Source: an uncultured Lachnospiraceae bacterium (GTDB lineage Bacteria > Bacillota > Clostridia > Lachnospirales > Lachnospiraceae). Taken from it: a stretch of DNA of 42,627 nucleotides. Below the pieces are notes generated by a model, which was not told where the DNA came from, made no database searches, and saw nothing but the letters and a program-made list of their open reading frames with translations. The DNA is taken from the NCBI GenBank assembly GCA_910589195.1, contig CAJUTC010000030.1, forward strand, positions 1 to 42,627, read 5' to 3'. Position 1 is the first letter of the stretch; every line of letters starts with the position of its first letter. Of the stretch, positions 15,174 to 23,779 are shown piece after piece. A program made the translations under genes and the position numbers.

Positions 15174-17069
15174 TTATTGAATGGTAAGAAGAAGCTCCCC
15201 AGCTTTTACCATTCCGTTTGCGTCGGTTTTGACTGACTTAAACTCTGCTGTATTGGCAACTAACACCGGCGTTATGATTTCATAGCCTTCTTCCTGGATG
15301 GCCTTAGAATCAAAGGAAATCATCCGATCGCCTTTTTTAACGGAATCACCCACTTTCACATGGGCTGTAAAATATTTTCCCTGCAGATTGACGGTGTCAA
15401 TGCCAATATGAATTAAAAGTTCTACCCCGTCCTGGCTGGTCAGGCCAATGGCATGTTTTGTTTCAAATAAAGCCGATACAGTACCGTCCACTGGAGCGAA
15501 TACATTCCCCTCTGATGGAAGGATTGCCACACCATCGCCAAGGACTTTTTGCGAAAATACAGCATCATGAACTTCAGACAAAGGCACTACAGTTCCATTT
15601 AAAGGCGATGCAACTTGCTTGCTGCCAGTTTTGGGGGCAGTCGTTTGGGACGCCTCCTTTGCCTTATTTACTGATACAGAAGGTTTACCTGTATCTTCCT
15701 TTGCATCATCAAATCCCATTACCCAGACAGCGATAAAGGCAGCCGCAAACGAAATAATACAGGTAATCACCGCATGTACAATATTCATTGGGTTTTCCCC
15801 GATAAATGCCGGAAGAGCGGCAAGACCAGGAGATACGAAAGCATAACGCACCAGGCCGGAAATGCCTGCATACACGCCGCCAACGCCACCACCGATCATA
15901 GAAGCAATCAAAGGTTTTTTCAATGGTAAAATTACTCCGTAAAGGCACGGCTCTGTGATCCCCATAACGGCTGTAAAGCCAGAGGAACTTGCTAATTGCT
16001 TTAACTGTTTGTTCTTTGTTTTCATGGCGACAGCCAGTGTTGCGCCGCCCTGGGCAATATTGGAAGCCAGCATACCTGGCCCATTGACAATTTCATAGCC
16101 AAGAGAAGAGATCTGGACGGTTGCGATAGGAGTCATGGCCCAGGCGGTTCCGGTGAGAACCAGGAAAGGCTGAAATGCCCCCATTAGCATGGGAAGGAGC
16201 CAACTTGCCTTTGCGTTAATGATATTGGCCCCAGACTCAATGATCGAATTTAGGAAACTTCCAAATGGGCCTACAATCACCAATGCGATAGGTACTGAAA
16301 TAAATAAAATCACCAGTGGCTTCAGGAAAAATTTAATAATGGATGGCGTATATTTCTCAGCCAGTTTTTCCACATAAGACATAATCCATATGCTTAGGAT
16401 AATAGGAATTACCGAATAGGAATAGTCTACAAGTTTTACCGGGATCAGAAAGAATGTTACAGGTTCCCCAGCTCCAACTATCCCGCTCCAGCTTGGATGC
16501 AGCAGCGCGCAGGCTAATGTCATGGCTAAAATTGGATTACACTCAAACTTTAATGCCGCGCCGTAAGCCAGCAATACCGGCATAAAATAGAAAGCGGCGT
16601 CAGAAATCAGATTTAATAACGCATAGGTGGAGCTGCTGTCATTTAATCCGCACAGCACAAGAATTGACAGTACAGCCTTAATCATACCACCGCCGATCAA
16701 TGCGGGGATCACAGGTGTAAATGTGGTTGAAATCACACTGACGATTGCTGTAATAATGGAAGATTTCCCCTTTTTCTCGTCGGAATCCCCCCTTGAATCT
16801 TGGGCGTTACTTTTACCTGCGCTGCCTCCCATCTCATTAATCAATACCCGGTAGGTAATCGGCACATCGTTTCCCACAACTACCTGGAATTGCCCTCCTT
16901 TGTCTACTACACTGATAACACCTGGGGTGCTTTTGATGGCAGCTTCATCTACTTTGCCGCGGTCGCAAAATTCAAAGCGGAGCCTGGTTGCGCAGTGAGT
17001 TAATTTGCTGATGTTATCAGCTCCACCCACTAATGGGAGCAAGTCACGTCCCAATTTCTTGTAGTCCAT
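15174..17069 (-). CDS. bglP: PTS beta-glucoside transporter subunit IIBCA
   Basis: This 631-residue phosphotransferase permease imports and phosphorylates beta-glucosides. The IIB domain (1-~85) carries the phosphocysteine Cys26 in LTHCATRLRF. The IIC domain (~105-460) has about ten membrane segments and includes GITEPCLYGV. The C-terminal IIA domain (~495-631) carries His554 in LLIHIGIDTVNLQG. A low-complexity linker (residues ~460-495) joins IIC and IIA. AAAGGAGA precedes the start. It is the first gene of the operon; its leader contains the RAT and terminator that make expression depend on LicT and, through phosphorylation by HPr and this permease, on substrate. Confidence 0.95.
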   Translation of the reverse strand: MDYKKLGRDLLPLVGGADNISKLTHCATRLRFEFCDRGKVDEAAIKSTPGVISVVDKGGQFQVVVGNDVPITYRVLINEMGGSAGKSNAQDSRGDSDEKKGKSSIITAIVSVISTTFTPVIPALIGGGMIKAVLSILVLCGLNDSSSTYALLNLISDAAFYFMPVLLAYGAALKFECNPILAMTLACALLHPSWSGIVGAGEPVTFFLIPVKLVDYSYSVIPIILSIWIMSYVEKLAEKYTPSIIKFFLKPLVILFISVPIALVIVGPFGSFLNSIIESGANIINAKASWLLPMLMGAFQPFLVLTGTAWAMTPIATVQISSLGYEIVNGPGMLASNIAQGGATLAVAMKTKNKQLKQLASSSGFTAVMGITEPCLYGVILPLKKPLIASMIGGGVGGVYAGISGLVRYAFVSPGLAALPAFIGENPMNIVHAVITCIISFAAAFIAVWVMGFDDAKEDTGKPSVSVNKAKEASQTTAPKTGSKQVASPLNGTVVPLSEVHDAVFSQKVLGDGVAILPSEGNVFAPVDGTVSALFETKHAIGLTSQDGVELLIHIGIDTVNLQGKYFTAHVKVGDSVKKGDRMISFDSKAIQEEGYEIITPVLVANTAEFKSVKTDANGMVKAGELLLTIQ

Positions 17070-17243
17070 AAAATTCTCCTTTCGTTAGCTGTTACAAAAA
17101 TTGGCAACACACATTAGGATACCAAGCTTTGGCAGGATCCATGTGAAATTTCTGCTAGTTTGATAGAAAAGCAAAGGTCTTCATACCTTACAGCAGAAAG
17201 GCATTTTATCGTACAGAAAAGGTAACGGGCTCTTTTATACCAT

Positions 17244-17293
17244 AAAAAAAACCACAACAAAAACAATGCCGATTCGACATGATTTTGTGTGGT
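17244..17293 (-). terminator. LicT-controlled terminator in the bgl leader
   Basis: Reading the minus strand, ACCACACAAAA (17293-17283) pairs with TTTTGTTGTGGT (17262-17251, one bulge), followed by eight T residues (17251-17244). The first three bases of the stem are shared with the RAT, so folding of one excludes the other. Confidence 0.85.
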
Positions 17294-17318
17294 CTTGCCT
17301 GCTTTACCAGTAACAGCC
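17291..17318 (-). promoter_or_regulatory. Ribonucleic antiterminator (RAT) of the bgl operon
   Basis: The minus strand reads GGCTGTTACTGGTAAAGC then AGGCAAGACC, closely matching the LicT/SacY target (GGATTGTTACTG, variable loop, GCAGGCAAAACC). LicT bound here would hold the RNA in a hairpin and prevent the overlapping terminator. The 180 bases between the terminator and bglP hold no further clear element. Confidence 0.88.
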
Positions 17319-17364
17319 ATCTTTTATTTTATACGCTATAGTCTATCAGATAATAGGAAAAAAA

Positions 17365-18201
17365 TCAACCTTTTGTTTCTGGAGTGGAGCGCTTTTTTTC
17401 ATAAAAGAAATTAATTTCAGCGCCTAAAAACAAGATGCAAATGCAGAAGTACAGCCACAGCATCAAAAGGACAATAGCAGTCAGGCTTCCATACATATAG
17501 GAGTAATTGCTGAAATTGTTAAAATAGACCGAAAAAGCAAAGGAAAAACCGATCCAGCATAATGTGGAAAAAACAGCGCCAGGGAGCTGGAATCGCAGTT
17601 TCTGCTTTTTATCCGGGATCAATGTGTAAAGGCCGGCGAAAATAATGGTCAGGATGGTTAATGACAATAAGGCGCGAAAGCTGATAATGTAAAAGGTAAT
17701 ACGCCCCAAAACCGGGAGGGCTTTTAGGATCAGGTTCTGTAAGGTACTTCCGAATACCAGAAGAGCCAGCGACATAATACAAGCGATTGCGAACAGGATG
17801 GTGTAGCCGGTGCAGATAAAGCGGGAGAGAAAATACCCTCTTCGGCCATTACACCCAAAAATCCGGTTAAACCCCCGGTTCATGCTTAACATTCCCTTAG
17901 AGGCAGACCAGATGGCCAGCAAAGCAGTAATGGAAAGGATTTTCCCCGGGGATTTTGTGAACAAATCATCAATTATGGAAACCGTAGTGGATTTTAACAT
18001 TTCTGGCATAAGGGAAACCAGAATGGATAACAAATCGGATTTGGAAATAGTTGGTATTAACTGAATGGCGGTCAGCAGTACCATAATAAAAGGAAAGGCA
18101 GACAGCAAGATAAAAAAGGATGCCTGCGCGGCGTAAACTGAAATTTCATCCTCAGTATATTTTTCTTTCAGGCGTATCACATAAAGAAGAAATTCAATCA
18201 T
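17365..18201 (-). CDS. YihY/BrkB family membrane protein
   Basis: This 278-residue integral membrane protein of the YihY/UPF0761 family has about six hydrophobic helices: residues ~30-50, ~85-105, ~130-155, ~165-190, ~205-230 and ~240-262. Family marks are YAAQASFFILLSAFPFIMVL near the start and WSASKGMLSMNRGFNRIFG in the middle. The molecular role of the family is not settled; an early ribonuclease BN assignment was withdrawn. GGAAAGGTG lies upstream of the start. It follows the DUF362 gene on the same strand with a 143-base gap. Confidence 0.88.
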   Translation of the reverse strand: MIEFLLYVIRLKEKYTEDEISVYAAQASFFILLSAFPFIMVLLTAIQLIPTISKSDLLSILVSLMPEMLKSTTVSIIDDLFTKSPGKILSITALLAIWSASKGMLSMNRGFNRIFGCNGRRGYFLSRFICTGYTILFAIACIMSLALLVFGSTLQNLILKALPVLGRITFYIISFRALLSLTILTIIFAGLYTLIPDKKQKLRFQLPGAVFSTLCWIGFSFAFSVYFNNFSNYSYMYGSLTAIVLLMLWLYFCICILFLGAEINFFYEKKRSTPETKG

Positions 18202-18344
18202 ACAATTTCTGCACCTTTCCTATATGATGATGCCGCATATTCGACATTAGTTTCCGTGAAAGCCTTGCACTTCTGTGGGGAACGATATCAGACTGCACGA
18301 AAATGGGGGCGCAAAGTAACCGATTCTGCTAAAAAAGCATTCTA

Positions 18345-19439
18345 TTACACCCAGTTTTCCTTTAAAAAAGCAACCATATCCACGGCCTTTGGCGGGCAGC
18401 CTGCTAAAGACCTGGAAAATTGGCAGGTACATTGCCCTACACCGATATCGCCAGGCTGGCCTTTAAATCCCTGCCCGATGCAGATAGGAGGAAGGTTCCT
18501 TTTTAATGCGCCGGAATCGTTCAGGCGGTCGAGGGCATAAATCAAAGAGCCGTAACAGGCACTGCAGGCATCCTTTTGATTGGTGAATTTTGCCAGATTC
18601 TGTACCCTTCTGGTCATATGGGGACGGCCTTTTCCGATCCGATCTTCATTTAAATATATGAAATTAGCATGAGCGGTATCCGTACTTCCCACACCTAATT
18701 TTTCAGCCATAGTGATGTAGGGGATCTCCTCTGGCCGATATCCCATACAATCACAGACATAGCTGTCGCAGAGTACCGGATCTTGAAAGCCGAGTACCCG
18801 ATTCATGGTAACCGGGTTCCCGCCTTCTTCAAAATCCAGATCCCCGCAGATATTATCTACCAGGATAAAGCTGTTGGGGGCGATTACGTTTAAGTGGGCA
18901 ATGGGTTTGTGAAGACCCATGGTATGGAATTTCCGTTTTTCCTTATTTGGGATAATACCCTTGTTATTTTTTAAAGCGCAGGTAATGATCGTTTGGCAGT
19001 GGCCTTTTAGAACAGGCATATTAATCATGTAATCTACAGCAGCCGCTTTGTCACAGAGGCATATTTTCATGCCCTTTGCGTCATACTCAGTGTAGCTGTC
19101 TTTTTGCAGATCAATTAAAGGGACATTATACATTTTAGAGATTTCTCGGTAGCCGGAAGCGGAAAACGCGGACGGAGTATGATCGCCCACCCAGGAGCCT
19201 TCCATTATAGAAATATTTTGGAATCCATGGCCTTGCAGATATTCAATTGCCCCGGCTAACAGTTCGCTGTGGGTAGTAGCGCCTCCTGAAGGGTGGGCGG
19301 CCACCACCAGATTTGGCTTTAAAGCAATGGTCTTATTTTTATCGCCGATTTCAGAAGCAACATCAGCCCGTTCCAGCACCTGGATCGCCATCTCTTTATA
19401 GTTGGTTCCATGAATAATAATAATGTCATTTCGGTTCAT
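18345..19439 (-). CDS. DUF362 domain-containing protein
   Basis: This 364-residue protein carries DUF362 over most of its length: KPNLVVAAHPSGGATTHSEL, then IMEGSWVGDHT, MINMPVLKGHCQTIITCALKNN with KGIIP, and DNICGDLDFEEGGNPV. Some DUF362 proteins carry a fused 2[4Fe-4S] ferredoxin domain. This one has no CxxCxxC array, only scattered cysteines in a C-terminal region (CSACYGS, CIGQG, QCTCQFS). Function is unknown; a redox role is conceivable but unproven. No membrane segment or signal peptide is seen. A promoter lies directly upstream. Confidence 0.85.
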   Translation of the reverse strand: MNRNDIIIIHGTNYKEMAIQVLERADVASEIGDKNKTIALKPNLVVAAHPSGGATTHSELLAGAIEYLQGHGFQNISIMEGSWVGDHTPSAFSASGYREISKMYNVPLIDLQKDSYTEYDAKGMKICLCDKAAAVDYMINMPVLKGHCQTIITCALKNNKGIIPNKEKRKFHTMGLHKPIAHLNVIAPNSFILVDNICGDLDFEEGGNPVTMNRVLGFQDPVLCDSYVCDCMGYRPEEIPYITMAEKLGVGSTDTAHANFIYLNEDRIGKGRPHMTRRVQNLAKFTNQKDACSACYGSLIYALDRLNDSGALKRNLPPICIGQGFKGQPGDIGVGQCTCQFSRSLAGCPPKAVDMVAFLKENWV

Positions 19440-19480
19440 TAACTTCCAGCCCCTTCTTCTTTAATTTGTTGTATAGTTTA

Positions 19481-19509
19481 ATTATAACATTCTTTTTTTC
19501 AGCAGGCAA
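19481..19509 (-). promoter_or_regulatory. Promoter of the DUF362 gene
   Basis: On the minus strand TTGCCT (19509-19504) and a perfect TATAAT (19486-19481) are separated by 17 bases. The leader to the ATG at 19439 is about 35 bases. Confidence 0.6.
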
Positions 19510-19538
19510 TGGAATTTACCTATCGCAATAAAACCCGC

Positions 19539-19567
19539 TTGTCTGCTAAAAACAGGCATGGTATAAT
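19539..19567 (+). promoter_or_regulatory. Promoter of the ABC exporter operon
   Basis: TTGTCT (19539-19544), a 17-base spacer and TATAAT (19562-19567) precede the exporter genes. Transcription would start near 19574, leaving a leader of about 155 bases. Confidence 0.62.
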
Positions 19568-19576
19568 AAGAAAACG

Positions 19577-19690
19577 TATCCCTTATCCGCAGCCTGACGG
19601 CTGTGGACATAGCAGAATAAGGGAATGTATCACCTCGGCGGAGATGATACGGCGCCGGGTAAGGCGAGTGCGCACTGTGAAAGTGTGGCA
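19577..19690 (+). promoter_or_regulatory. Structured leader RNA of unknown class before the ABC exporter
   Basis: Three structures can be drawn. (a) CCCTTAT (19580-19586) pairs with ATAAGGG (19617-19623), enclosing the hairpin CCGCAGCC-TGAC-GGCTGTGG (19587-19606). (b) GTATCACCTC-GGCG-GAGATGATAC occupies 19627-19650. (c) CGCACT/AGTGTG spans 19671-19687. No T-run or leader peptide is evident. It does not match a riboswitch class I can name; ykkC/guanidine motifs were looked for because multidrug exporters often follow them, and they were not found. Confidence 0.45.
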
Positions 19691-19728
19691 TATCTGAATA
19701 AAGAATAATGAAGCAAGAGGAAAAAATT

Positions 19729-21474
19729 ATGAAACGACTGTTACGCTATCTGTCCAACTACAAGTTAGAGAGCATACTTGGGCCTTTGTTTAAAATGTTA
19801 GAGGCCAGCTTTGAACTGTTTGTTCCCCTTGTAGTCGCAAGTATGATTGATGTGGGGATCAAAAATCAAGATGTGGTTTATGTTCTCCGGATGGGAGGCC
19901 TTTTGATCCTGTTAGGCCTGATTGGGTTAGCCTGCTCATTAACGGCCCAATATTTCGCGGCCAAAGCTGCGGTGTCCACAGCATCCTGTCTGCGCAATGA
20001 TCTGTTTTCCCATATTTCCCATATATCTTATTCTGAGATTGATACCATAGGAACCTCTACCTTAATTACCAGAATGACCAGTGATATTAATCAGGTGCAG
20101 ACAGGAATCAATATGGTGCTGCGCTTATTTTTGCGTTCCCCCTTTGTGGTATTTGGCGCTATGATTATGGCATTTACAGTGGATATAAAGGCTGCGTTGG
20201 TTTTTGCAGCAGTTATACCATTGCTTTCTTTGGTGGTATTCGGGATTCTTTTAATCAGTATGCCTCTTTATCGAAAGGTGCAAAAGCAGTTGGATCAGGT
20301 AATGCTGACCACAAGGGAAAACCTTTTAGGAGTCCGTGTTATCCGGGCGTTTAACCGGCAGAAAAGCGAAACAGCCCGTTTTGAGGAGGAAAATGGCCTG
20401 CTGGTGCGGTTTCAGGTGTTTGTTGGAAAGATATCAGCCCTGTTAAATCCAGTAACATACATTATGATCAATTTAGCAACCATTGCCGTGATTTGGATCG
20501 GAGCCAGGCAAGTGGATGGGGGAGTAATTACCCAGGGGAAAGTAGTAGCGCTGGTCAACTATATGTCCCAGATTTTGGTAGAGCTGATTAAGCTGGCCAA
20601 TCTGATTATTACCATTTCCAAGTCCATTGCCTGCATGAACCGGGTAGACTCCATTTTCCAGGTTCAGCCAAGCATTCAGGAAAAAGAGGCGAAAAAGGAG
20701 CCGAAGGCTGGCAGCCAGGCTCCAATGGTGGAATTTCGCCAGGTGTCATTTTTGTATGCGGGGGCGAAAGAGGAATCCTTGTCAGGTATTGACTTTTCCG
20801 TAAGGAAAGGGGAAACAGTTGGAATTATTGGAGGAACTGGCTCAGGAAAGTCCACTGTGGTGAACCTGATTCCAAGGTTTTATGACATTGTGTCAGGGAG
20901 CCTGTTAATCGATGGGGTGGATGTTCAGGATTATTCATTAGATAGCCTTCGAAACTCGATTGGCATGGTTCCTCAGAAGGCTGTGCTGTTTAAAGGAAGC
21001 CTGAGGGAAAATATGCAATGGGGCAAGGAGGACGCGTCAGACGAGGAAATTTACCGTGCCCTGGATATTGCTCAAGCCAGGGAATTTGTAGACCAAAAAG
21101 GAAAGGGACTGGAACTTTTAATTGAACAGGGAGGAAAAAATCTGTCGGGAGGCCAGAAGCAGCGCCTTACCATAGCCAGGGCATTGGTAAGGAATCCAAA
21201 GATTTTAATTTTAGACGATAGCGCGTCTGCCCTGGATTTTGCCACAGACGCTAAGCTAAGGAAGGCAATCAAAGAAAATACGGGAGATATGACTGTATTT
21301 TTAGTATCCCAGCGGGCGGCTACCATAAAAAACGCAGATCAGATTCTGGTGCTGGATGATGGGAAGCTGGTGGGAAAGGGAACCCATAAGGAACTGTTAA
21401 ATGGATGCCCGTTATATAAAGAAATTTGCTTGTCACAATTTTCCAAGGAGGAGGTAGAACGGGATGGCCGGTAA
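19729..21474 (+). CDS. ABC exporter half-transporter with degenerate Walker B site
   Basis: This half-transporter combines a six-helix membrane domain (residues ~1-310) with an ATPase domain (~335-570). The ATPase has Walker A GGTGSGKST, Q-loop VPQKA, signature LSGGQKQRLT and Walker B ILILDDSAS, where the usual catalytic Glu is Asp. The partner gene downstream has the complementary pattern, as in asymmetric heterodimeric exporters such as TM287/288 and BmrCD. An in-frame ATG exists 21 bases earlier (19708), but ATG 19729 has AGAGGAAAA in front, so I prefer it. It probably exports drugs, peptides or lipids; the substrate is unknown. It overlaps the next gene by 11 bases. Confidence 0.92.
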   Translation: MKRLLRYLSNYKLESILGPLFKMLEASFELFVPLVVASMIDVGIKNQDVVYVLRMGGLLILLGLIGLACSLTAQYFAAKAAVSTASCLRNDLFSHISHISYSEIDTIGTSTLITRMTSDINQVQTGINMVLRLFLRSPFVVFGAMIMAFTVDIKAALVFAAVIPLLSLVVFGILLISMPLYRKVQKQLDQVMLTTRENLLGVRVIRAFNRQKSETARFEEENGLLVRFQVFVGKISALLNPVTYIMINLATIAVIWIGARQVDGGVITQGKVVALVNYMSQILVELIKLANLIITISKSIACMNRVDSIFQVQPSIQEKEAKKEPKAGSQAPMVEFRQVSFLYAGAKEESLSGIDFSVRKGETVGIIGGTGSGKSTVVNLIPRFYDIVSGSLLIDGVDVQDYSLDSLRNSIGMVPQKAVLFKGSLRENMQWGKEDASDEEIYRALDIAQAREFVDQKGKGLELLIEQGGKNLSGGQKQRLTIARALVRNPKILILDDSASALDFATDAKLRKAIKENTGDMTVFLVSQRAATIKNADQILVLDDGKLVGKGTHKELLNGCPLYKEICLSQFSKEEVERDGR

Positions 21475-23230
21475 GAAAAAACTGGATAAGGCTGCTTCCA
21501 CAGCAACCTTAAAACGGATTTTAACCTATATTAAACGGTATCGTTTCGGAGTAGCCGCTTCTATTTTGATGGCAACGGTTACGGTGGCGCTAACCCTTTA
21601 CGTACCGGTTTTAATCGGACAGGGGGTGGACTTGATTTTAGGGCCGGGACAGGTGGATTACAAAGGCCTTTTTCGGATTTTGATGAAAATAGGGATTTTG
21701 GTACTGATAACAGCGGCGGCTCAGTGGCTGATGAACCATATCAATAACGTGATTACCTATCGTGTGGTAAAAGACATCCGGACAAAAGCATTTAACCATC
21801 TGGAAGTGCTGCCCTTAAGTTATCTGGATGTTCATCCTACCGGTGACTTGGTCAGCCGCATTATTGCTGATATTGATCAGTTCTCAGAAGGTCTTCTCCT
21901 TGGGTTTACCCAATTATTTACTGGTGTTATGACCATTTTGGGAACATTGCTGTTTATGCTTTCCATCAATCCGCTGATTACGCTGGTGGTAGTGTGCATT
22001 ACCCCGGTATCCTTCTTTGTGGCAAATTTTATTGCCAGACGGACATTTACCATGTTCCAGAAGCAGTCCCAGGCAAGAGGGGAACTAACTTCCCTGATTG
22101 ATGAAAATTTAGGGAATTTAAAGGTGGTTCAGGCCTTTGGCCATCAGGATAAGGCGCAGCAGGAGTTTGAAGAGATTAATAAACGGCTGGCAGGCTACAG
22201 CCTGCGGGCAACCTTTTTCTCCTCCATCACAAACCCAGCCACCCGTTTTGTAAATGGCCTGGTTTACGCAGGCGTAGGCACAGCCGGGGCTTACGGGGTG
22301 ATCCATGGGCTGCTATCAGTAGGGCAGCTTTCCAGCTTTTTAAATTACGCGAACCAATACACCAAGCCTTTTAATGAAATTTCCGGGGTGGTGACAGAAC
22401 TGCAGAATGCTCTTGCGTCTGCTTCCCGGGTATTTGACTTAATTGATCAGCCAGCGGTGGCAAAGGATGAAACGGATGCGGCAGAATTAAACCATGTATC
22501 AGGACAGGTTTCCCTGGAGCATGTGGATTTTTCCTATGTTCCTTCTGTGCGCCTGATTGAGGATTTCAGCCTGAAGGTAGAGCCCGGGCAAAGAATTGCG
22601 CTGGTAGGGCCGACCGGATGCGGAAAAACCACAGTGATTAACTTGCTGATGCGGTTTTATGATGTAAATTCCGGAGCAATCCGGGTGGATGGGAAAGATA
22701 TCCGGAAGGTAACCAGGAAAAGCCTGCGCGCCAGCTATGGAATGGTTTTACAGGAAACCTGGCTGAAATCCGGCACCATCCGGGAGAATATTGCCTACGG
22801 AAGGCCGGACGCGTCACTGGAGGACGTGATCGCGGCGGCCAAAGAAGCCCATGCCCACAGTTTTATTAAGCGGATGCCTAATGGATACGATACGGTGATT
22901 TCCGAGGATGGAGGAAACCTGTCCCAGGGGCAGAAGCAGCTTTTATGCATTGCCAGGGTTATGCTCTGCCTTCCGCCTATGCTGATATTAGATGAGGCAA
23001 CATCTTCTATTGATACCCGGACGGAGATCCGGATCCAGCGAGCTTTCTCAAAGATGATGGAAGGAAGAACCAGCTTTATTGTGGCCCACCGGCTTTCTAC
23101 GATTAAAGAGGCAGATGTGATTCTGGTAATGAAGGATGGCCACATTATCGAGCAGGGAAGCCATGAAGATTTGTTAAAGCAGGGAGGATTTTATTGGGAG
23201 CTTTATAACAGCCAGTTTGCGGTAAGCTGA
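21464..23230 (+). CDS. ABC exporter half-transporter, catalytic partner
   Basis: This 588-residue half-transporter, with six membrane helices (residues ~30-330) and an ATPase domain (~350-585), pairs with the preceding gene. Walker A is GPTGCGKTT, the signature is LSQGQKQLL (Gly to Gln against LSGGQ) and Walker B is MLILDEATSSID with the catalytic Glu. In the heterodimer, its Walker sites face the intact LSGGQ of the partner (active site), while its own LSQGQ faces the partner's Asp site (degenerate site). AAGGAGGAGG lies inside the end of the upstream gene, giving translational coupling. No clear terminator follows. Confidence 0.93.
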   Translation: MAGKKKLDKAASTATLKRILTYIKRYRFGVAASILMATVTVALTLYVPVLIGQGVDLILGPGQVDYKGLFRILMKIGILVLITAAAQWLMNHINNVITYRVVKDIRTKAFNHLEVLPLSYLDVHPTGDLVSRIIADIDQFSEGLLLGFTQLFTGVMTILGTLLFMLSINPLITLVVVCITPVSFFVANFIARRTFTMFQKQSQARGELTSLIDENLGNLKVVQAFGHQDKAQQEFEEINKRLAGYSLRATFFSSITNPATRFVNGLVYAGVGTAGAYGVIHGLLSVGQLSSFLNYANQYTKPFNEISGVVTELQNALASASRVFDLIDQPAVAKDETDAAELNHVSGQVSLEHVDFSYVPSVRLIEDFSLKVEPGQRIALVGPTGCGKTTVINLLMRFYDVNSGAIRVDGKDIRKVTRKSLRASYGMVLQETWLKSGTIRENIAYGRPDASLEDVIAAAKEAHAHSFIKRMPNGYDTVISEDGGNLSQGQKQLLCIARVMLCLPPMLILDEATSSIDTRTEIRIQRAFSKMMEGRTSFIVAHRLSTIKEADVILVMKDGHIIEQGSHEDLLKQGGFYWELYNSQFAVS

Positions 23231-23293
23231 TTGGCAACTGTGGCTGCTGTTTGCTGGATTGGCTTAACAATCGGCTTAATAAAAAAATAATGA

Positions 23294-23322
23294 TTGACAA
23301 ATTCCTTGCTTTTTATTAGAAT
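23294..23322 (+). promoter_or_regulatory. Promoter of pheST
   Basis: A perfect TTGACA (23294-23299), 17 bases, then TAGAAT (23317-23322). It directly precedes the T-box leader. Confidence 0.75.
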
Positions 23323-23339
23323 AAGCTTTAACAAAAATT

Positions 23340-23676
23340 AAGCAATGTTTAAAAGGCTGTGAAGATGTAAGTAGACCATTATTTTCCATCAGAGAGGGAA
23401 TGCCACTGGCTGAAAGCGTTCCCGGGTTCCTGTAATTGGTCCAAGTTCCCATCGGAGCCGCATGGCTGAACGAGAAGTGAGATCTGGGAAACCAGTTGCG
23501 TTTCTAATAAGTAAGCTGTGACGTGATACATGCGTTAAGTGTAAATGAGTGCCTGCGTAAGTTGATCCATTGCCAATGTTTGAAATAAGATTGGCGTAAG
23601 TTTGGAGCAGGAATCAGGGTGGTACCGCGAGATTATGCCTCGTCCCTTCAATTTATTGGAGGGATGAGGTTTTTTT
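23340..23676 (+). promoter_or_regulatory. T-box leader for phenylalanine tRNA
   Basis: This riboswitch senses uncharged tRNA-Phe and permits read-through into pheST. The T-box sequence AGGGTGGTACCGCG lies at 23616-23629, just ahead of the terminator. Stem I closes by GATG (23364-23367) with CATC (23450-23453), and above the specifier loop by GACCA (23374-23378) with TGGTC (23437-23441). The loop between them holds AGTA (23370-23373) on the 5' side and CAAGTTCC on the 3' side, placing a UUC phenylalanine codon at 23446-23448 as specifier, in agreement with the genes downstream. Confidence 0.93.
23638..23676 (+). terminator. T-box regulated terminator
   Basis: CCTCGTCCCT and GGGATGAGG form the stem, followed by seven T residues. 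The 5' arm is also the partner of the T-box sequence in the antiterminator, as in the standard mechanism. Confidence 0.92.
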
Positions 23677-23685
23677 ATAGGAAAA

Positions 23686-23705
23686 TGCGTCCTATAAAGC
23701 AAAAA
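23686..23705. repeat. Dispersed intergenic repeat, copy 2
   Basis: TGCGTCCTATAAAGCAAAAA matches 18 of 20 bases at 11522-11541. It lies between the T-box terminator and pheS, 10 bases after the T-run. Confidence 0.45.
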
Positions 23706-23779
23706 TCCTCTGGGGGAGGCGCACTCTGCGCTAAGGGCCTTATACTATTTTTGAATCCAAATCAAGAAGGAGAACTGAT

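Noticed and set aside
19577..19690. Guanidine (ykkC or mini-ykkC) riboswitch before the ABC exporter
   Set aside because: No paired ACGR loops and no ykkC core sequence were found.
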